From an uncultured Bacteroidales bacterium (GTDB lineage Bacteria > Bacteroidota > Bacteroidia > Bacteroidales > Bacteroidaceae): a DNA stretch of 33,985 nucleotides. The notes below the pieces were generated by a model that was not told the origin of the DNA, ran no database searches, and saw only the letters and a program-made list of their open reading frames with translations. The stretch's first letter is position 1. The number at the start of each line of letters is the position of its first letter. Made by a program: the position numbers and the translations under genes. Below, piece after piece: positions 32,440-33,985 of this stretch. The stretch spans positions 1 through 33,985 of the forward strand of contig CALZJF010000025.1 of the NCBI GenBank assembly GCA_945787885.1, read 5' to 3'.

Positions 32440-32630
32440 GGTAGGTTCCATCAATTAGCTGGTGATGTGTTCGCGGCTATCGTGCCGTAGGTCCTTGATT
32501 TTCATGAGGGAGCGTAGCGGGCTACGTGACCGGATGAAAACCCCAAAAGCCTACGGTGCGGGAGGCGTGAAGGCATCCAAGTGAAACAAGAACACTGCCT
32601 TCCCTTGAAAACTAACTTACAGAATCTACC
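32440..32630 (+). repeat. Palindromic element copy G (191 bp, complete, with 4-bp flanking duplication)
   Basis: The left end is GGTAGGTTCCATCAATTAG. The right end CTAACTTACAGAATCTACC (32612-32630) has diverged from it. TAAA abuts both ends as a direct duplication. The core GTAGCGGGCTAC is intact and the orientation equals copy D. It splits the last two genes of the tubulin-like cluster and ends 13 bp before the next ATG. Confidence 0.93.
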
Positions 32631-32643
32631 TAAAGACTAACAT

Positions 32644-33654
32644 ATGAGACGCAACATCCTCTTGTTTTTCCTCACGCTCATCACCATCCTCACGGCCCGC
32701 GCCGGCGATGTGAACGTGACGCTGACGACGTATGAATATGAATCGCGCCCCGCCCACGTGGATGTGGCAGCGCAGAATCTTGCCAAGCTCCTCACCGAAA
32801 TCAACCGCGCACAGGCTGCCAACCGCAGCGTCAATACGAGCGGCATCGCCATCGATGAATTGGGAAAGCAGACCATCGACGATATTTGGAAAACCTCTCC
32901 CTTCTACGTCGATGACGAAGAAATCGTAGAACGCTGCTGGGTGTTCTCCAACGGGGAACTCATGGTGTCGCACATTCCCCTCATCATCACACCGCAGGGT
33001 GAAGACTTCGGCAATGGCAGCTATCAGGAAGCCGTCGTGGAGTTCGACAAACGGGGCAGAATCAGCGATTTCCGCTTCGCCCTCAGCGCACAAATGAGCG
33101 AAAGCATGGAGCGCGCCGGCACCATCGCCACGAAAGAGCAGCAGATGATTATACTGAAAAACGTGGAATACTTCCGCACTGCCTACAATCGTAAGGACAT
33201 CGACTACATCGAAAGGATGTTTAGCGACGACGCGCTCATCATCACGGGCCGAGTGGTGAAGAAAGCCACCAACCTCGACGGGCGCATCACGCAGAAAAGC
33301 CGTGTAGAATACACCAAACAGTCGAAGGAACAATACATTGCCAACCTGAAAAAAGCCTTCCTCCGCAACAAGTGGATTGACGTTCAGTTTGAACCCATAC
33401 AGATTGGCGATACGCCGGAAGACGTTGTCTCGCGTTCGCAGAAGGACCCCACCAAGTTCGGCATTCGCCTCCGCCAGACTTGGCGTTCTTCCGGCTATAG
33501 CGATGAGGGATATCTCTTCCTGCTCTGGGAAATTCCTGAAAACGGCGGCGACCCCATCATACACGTCCGCACTTGGCAGCCTGACATCGTGGATGGCATC
33601 CGCGTAGAGCCTGACCCCGAAACCACCACCCTCGCAGGATTCGGAATACCCTGA
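32644..33654 (+). CDS. Secreted protein with NTF2-like region
   Basis: A 336-residue exported protein (signal peptide MRRNILLFFLTLITILTARAG). Residues about 175-285 contain LKNVEYFRTAYNRKDIDYIERMFSDDALIITGRVV, whose pattern (Y..AYN..D...I...F.DDA.I) is typical of the NTF2-like/SnoaL fold used as a binding cone. The N-terminal half (YEYESRPAHVDVAAQNLAKLLTEINRA) is unassigned. The final part has a Trp-rich strand pattern (RLRQTWRSSGYSDEGYLFLLWE). Proteins of this type are typical Bacteroidales envelope unknowns. It is the last gene of the tubulin-like cluster, separated from the rest only by repeat copy G. Whether it still shares a transcript is uncertain. Confidence 0.75.
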   Translation: MRRNILLFFLTLITILTARAGDVNVTLTTYEYESRPAHVDVAAQNLAKLLTEINRAQAANRSVNTSGIAIDELGKQTIDDIWKTSPFYVDDEEIVERCWVFSNGELMVSHIPLIITPQGEDFGNGSYQEAVVEFDKRGRISDFRFALSAQMSESMERAGTIATKEQQMIILKNVEYFRTAYNRKDIDYIERMFSDDALIITGRVVKKATNLDGRITQKSRVEYTKQSKEQYIANLKKAFLRNKWIDVQFEPIQIGDTPEDVVSRSQKDPTKFGIRLRQTWRSSGYSDEGYLFLLWEIPENGGDPIIHVRTWQPDIVDGIRVEPDPETTTLAGFGIP

Positions 33655-33670
33655 TAATTTTTTTTGCAAA

Positions 33671-33830
33671 GGTAGGTTCCATCAATTGGCTTGCGATGGC
33701 TGCGCGGCCATCGCGCCGCAGGGGTTTGTTTTTCATGAGGGAGCGTAGCGGACTATGCTACTGAATGAAAACCGATAACCTACGGTGCAAAAGGCATGAA
33801 GACATCGCAAGCTAATTGATGGAACCTACC
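33671..33830 (+). repeat. Palindromic element copy H (160 bp, rearranged)
   Basis: Both ends carry the same arm type (GGTAGGTTCCATCAATT then GCTTGCGATG on the left, and its complement CATCGCAAGC then AATTGATGGAACCTACC on the right). The inverted pair is thus about 28 bp with one mismatch. The usual right arm (AACACTGCCTTACATTG) is missing, which explains the shorter length. The flanking tetramers are CAAA and TAAA, three of four identical. The core has changed to GTAGCGGACTATGC. Confidence 0.88.
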
Positions 33831-33878
33831 TAAAATAATTTTTATTACCTATTTTCCATTAGTAGCCGCAAGAATTAG
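33831..33878. repeat. Family-2 end fragment between copies H and I
   Basis: AAATAATTTTTATTACCTA is the same word that ends the family-2 element at 17504-17524 and the chimera at 13464-13484. Here it stands alone between two family-1 copies. Confidence 0.6.
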
Positions 33879-33985
33879 GGTAGGTTCTATAAATTAGCTT
33901 GCGATGTATTTGCGGCTATCGTGCCGTAGTTTTTTGTTTTTCACGAGGGAGCGTAGCGGGCTACGTGACTGAATGAAAAACAAAA
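33879..33985 (+). repeat. Palindromic element copy I (left part, truncated by window end)
   Basis: It begins GGTAGGTTCTATAAATTAG, continues GCTTGCGATGTATTTGCGG, and reaches past the core CGTAGCGGGCTACG. The right half lies beyond the window. Its orientation is that of copy D. Confidence 0.92.

Noticed and set aside
1536-33985. Regularly recurring repeats considered as a CRISPR array
   Set aside because: The repeats are about 190 bp, palindromic along their whole length, kilobases apart and in both orientations. There are no short spacers and no cas genes.

Overview
The window looks like chromosomal DNA of a Bacteroidota member, most likely Bacteroidales and perhaps a Prevotellaceae-like gut or oral commensal. 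The reasons are the long form of IspG, sigma-54 with a Bacteroidota-type neighbourhood, TAnnTTTG-type -7 promoter boxes, starts without clear Shine-Dalgarno sequences, BACON and M60 domains in a secreted protease, and fairly GC-rich codons with AT-rich spacers. I see no rRNA, tRNA, CRISPR array, phage or intact insertion sequence.

Layout. Positions 1-5733 hold housekeeping genes: dtd, deoC, a polyprenyl diphosphate synthase on the minus strand, and polA. Positions 5734-8090 hold an AT-richer, 5'-truncated AlbA_2/ATP-binding gene directly against the polA terminator, then about 1.1 kb of repeats. Positions 8091-13170 hold rpoN, a 21-bp minisatellite, a PAP2-like membrane protein, purE and ispG. 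Positions 13488-16161 hold an anaerobic sulfatase-maturating radical SAM enzyme and a GH33 sialidase. Positions 16630-19514 hold a TrmH-family methyltransferase, prmC (minus) and ribD. Positions 19642-23423 hold a secreted leucine-rich-repeat protein and an M60 (mucinase-like) metalloprotease, 14 bp apart. Positions 23424-24437 are non-coding with repeats and a candidate structured RNA. A secreted endonuclease/exonuclease/phosphatase-fold protein (minus) follows.

Positions 25819-33654 hold the most unusual locus. It encodes a small membrane protein, a 1080-residue tubulin/FtsZ-like GTPase with a heptad-repeat tail, a GYF_2 domain and a proline-rich end, a zinc ribbon-TM-MORN protein, and three exported proteins of unknown function, the last with an NTF2-like region. 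I read this as an envelope-spanning system built around a bacterial tubulin-like protein.

A second theme is a dense family of about 190-bp palindromic elements. They have 19-bp terminal inverted repeats (GGTAGGTTCTATAAATTAG) and a central CGTAGCGGGCTACG palindrome. The window begins and ends inside copies of it. Three of the four full-length copies are flanked by perfect 4-bp direct repeats, so they look like non-autonomous transposable elements (MITEs). All four copies lying just before a start codon point the same way. A related second family and a chimera of the two are also present. The sulfatase maturase, sialidase and M60 protease together suggest mucin or host-glycan foraging.
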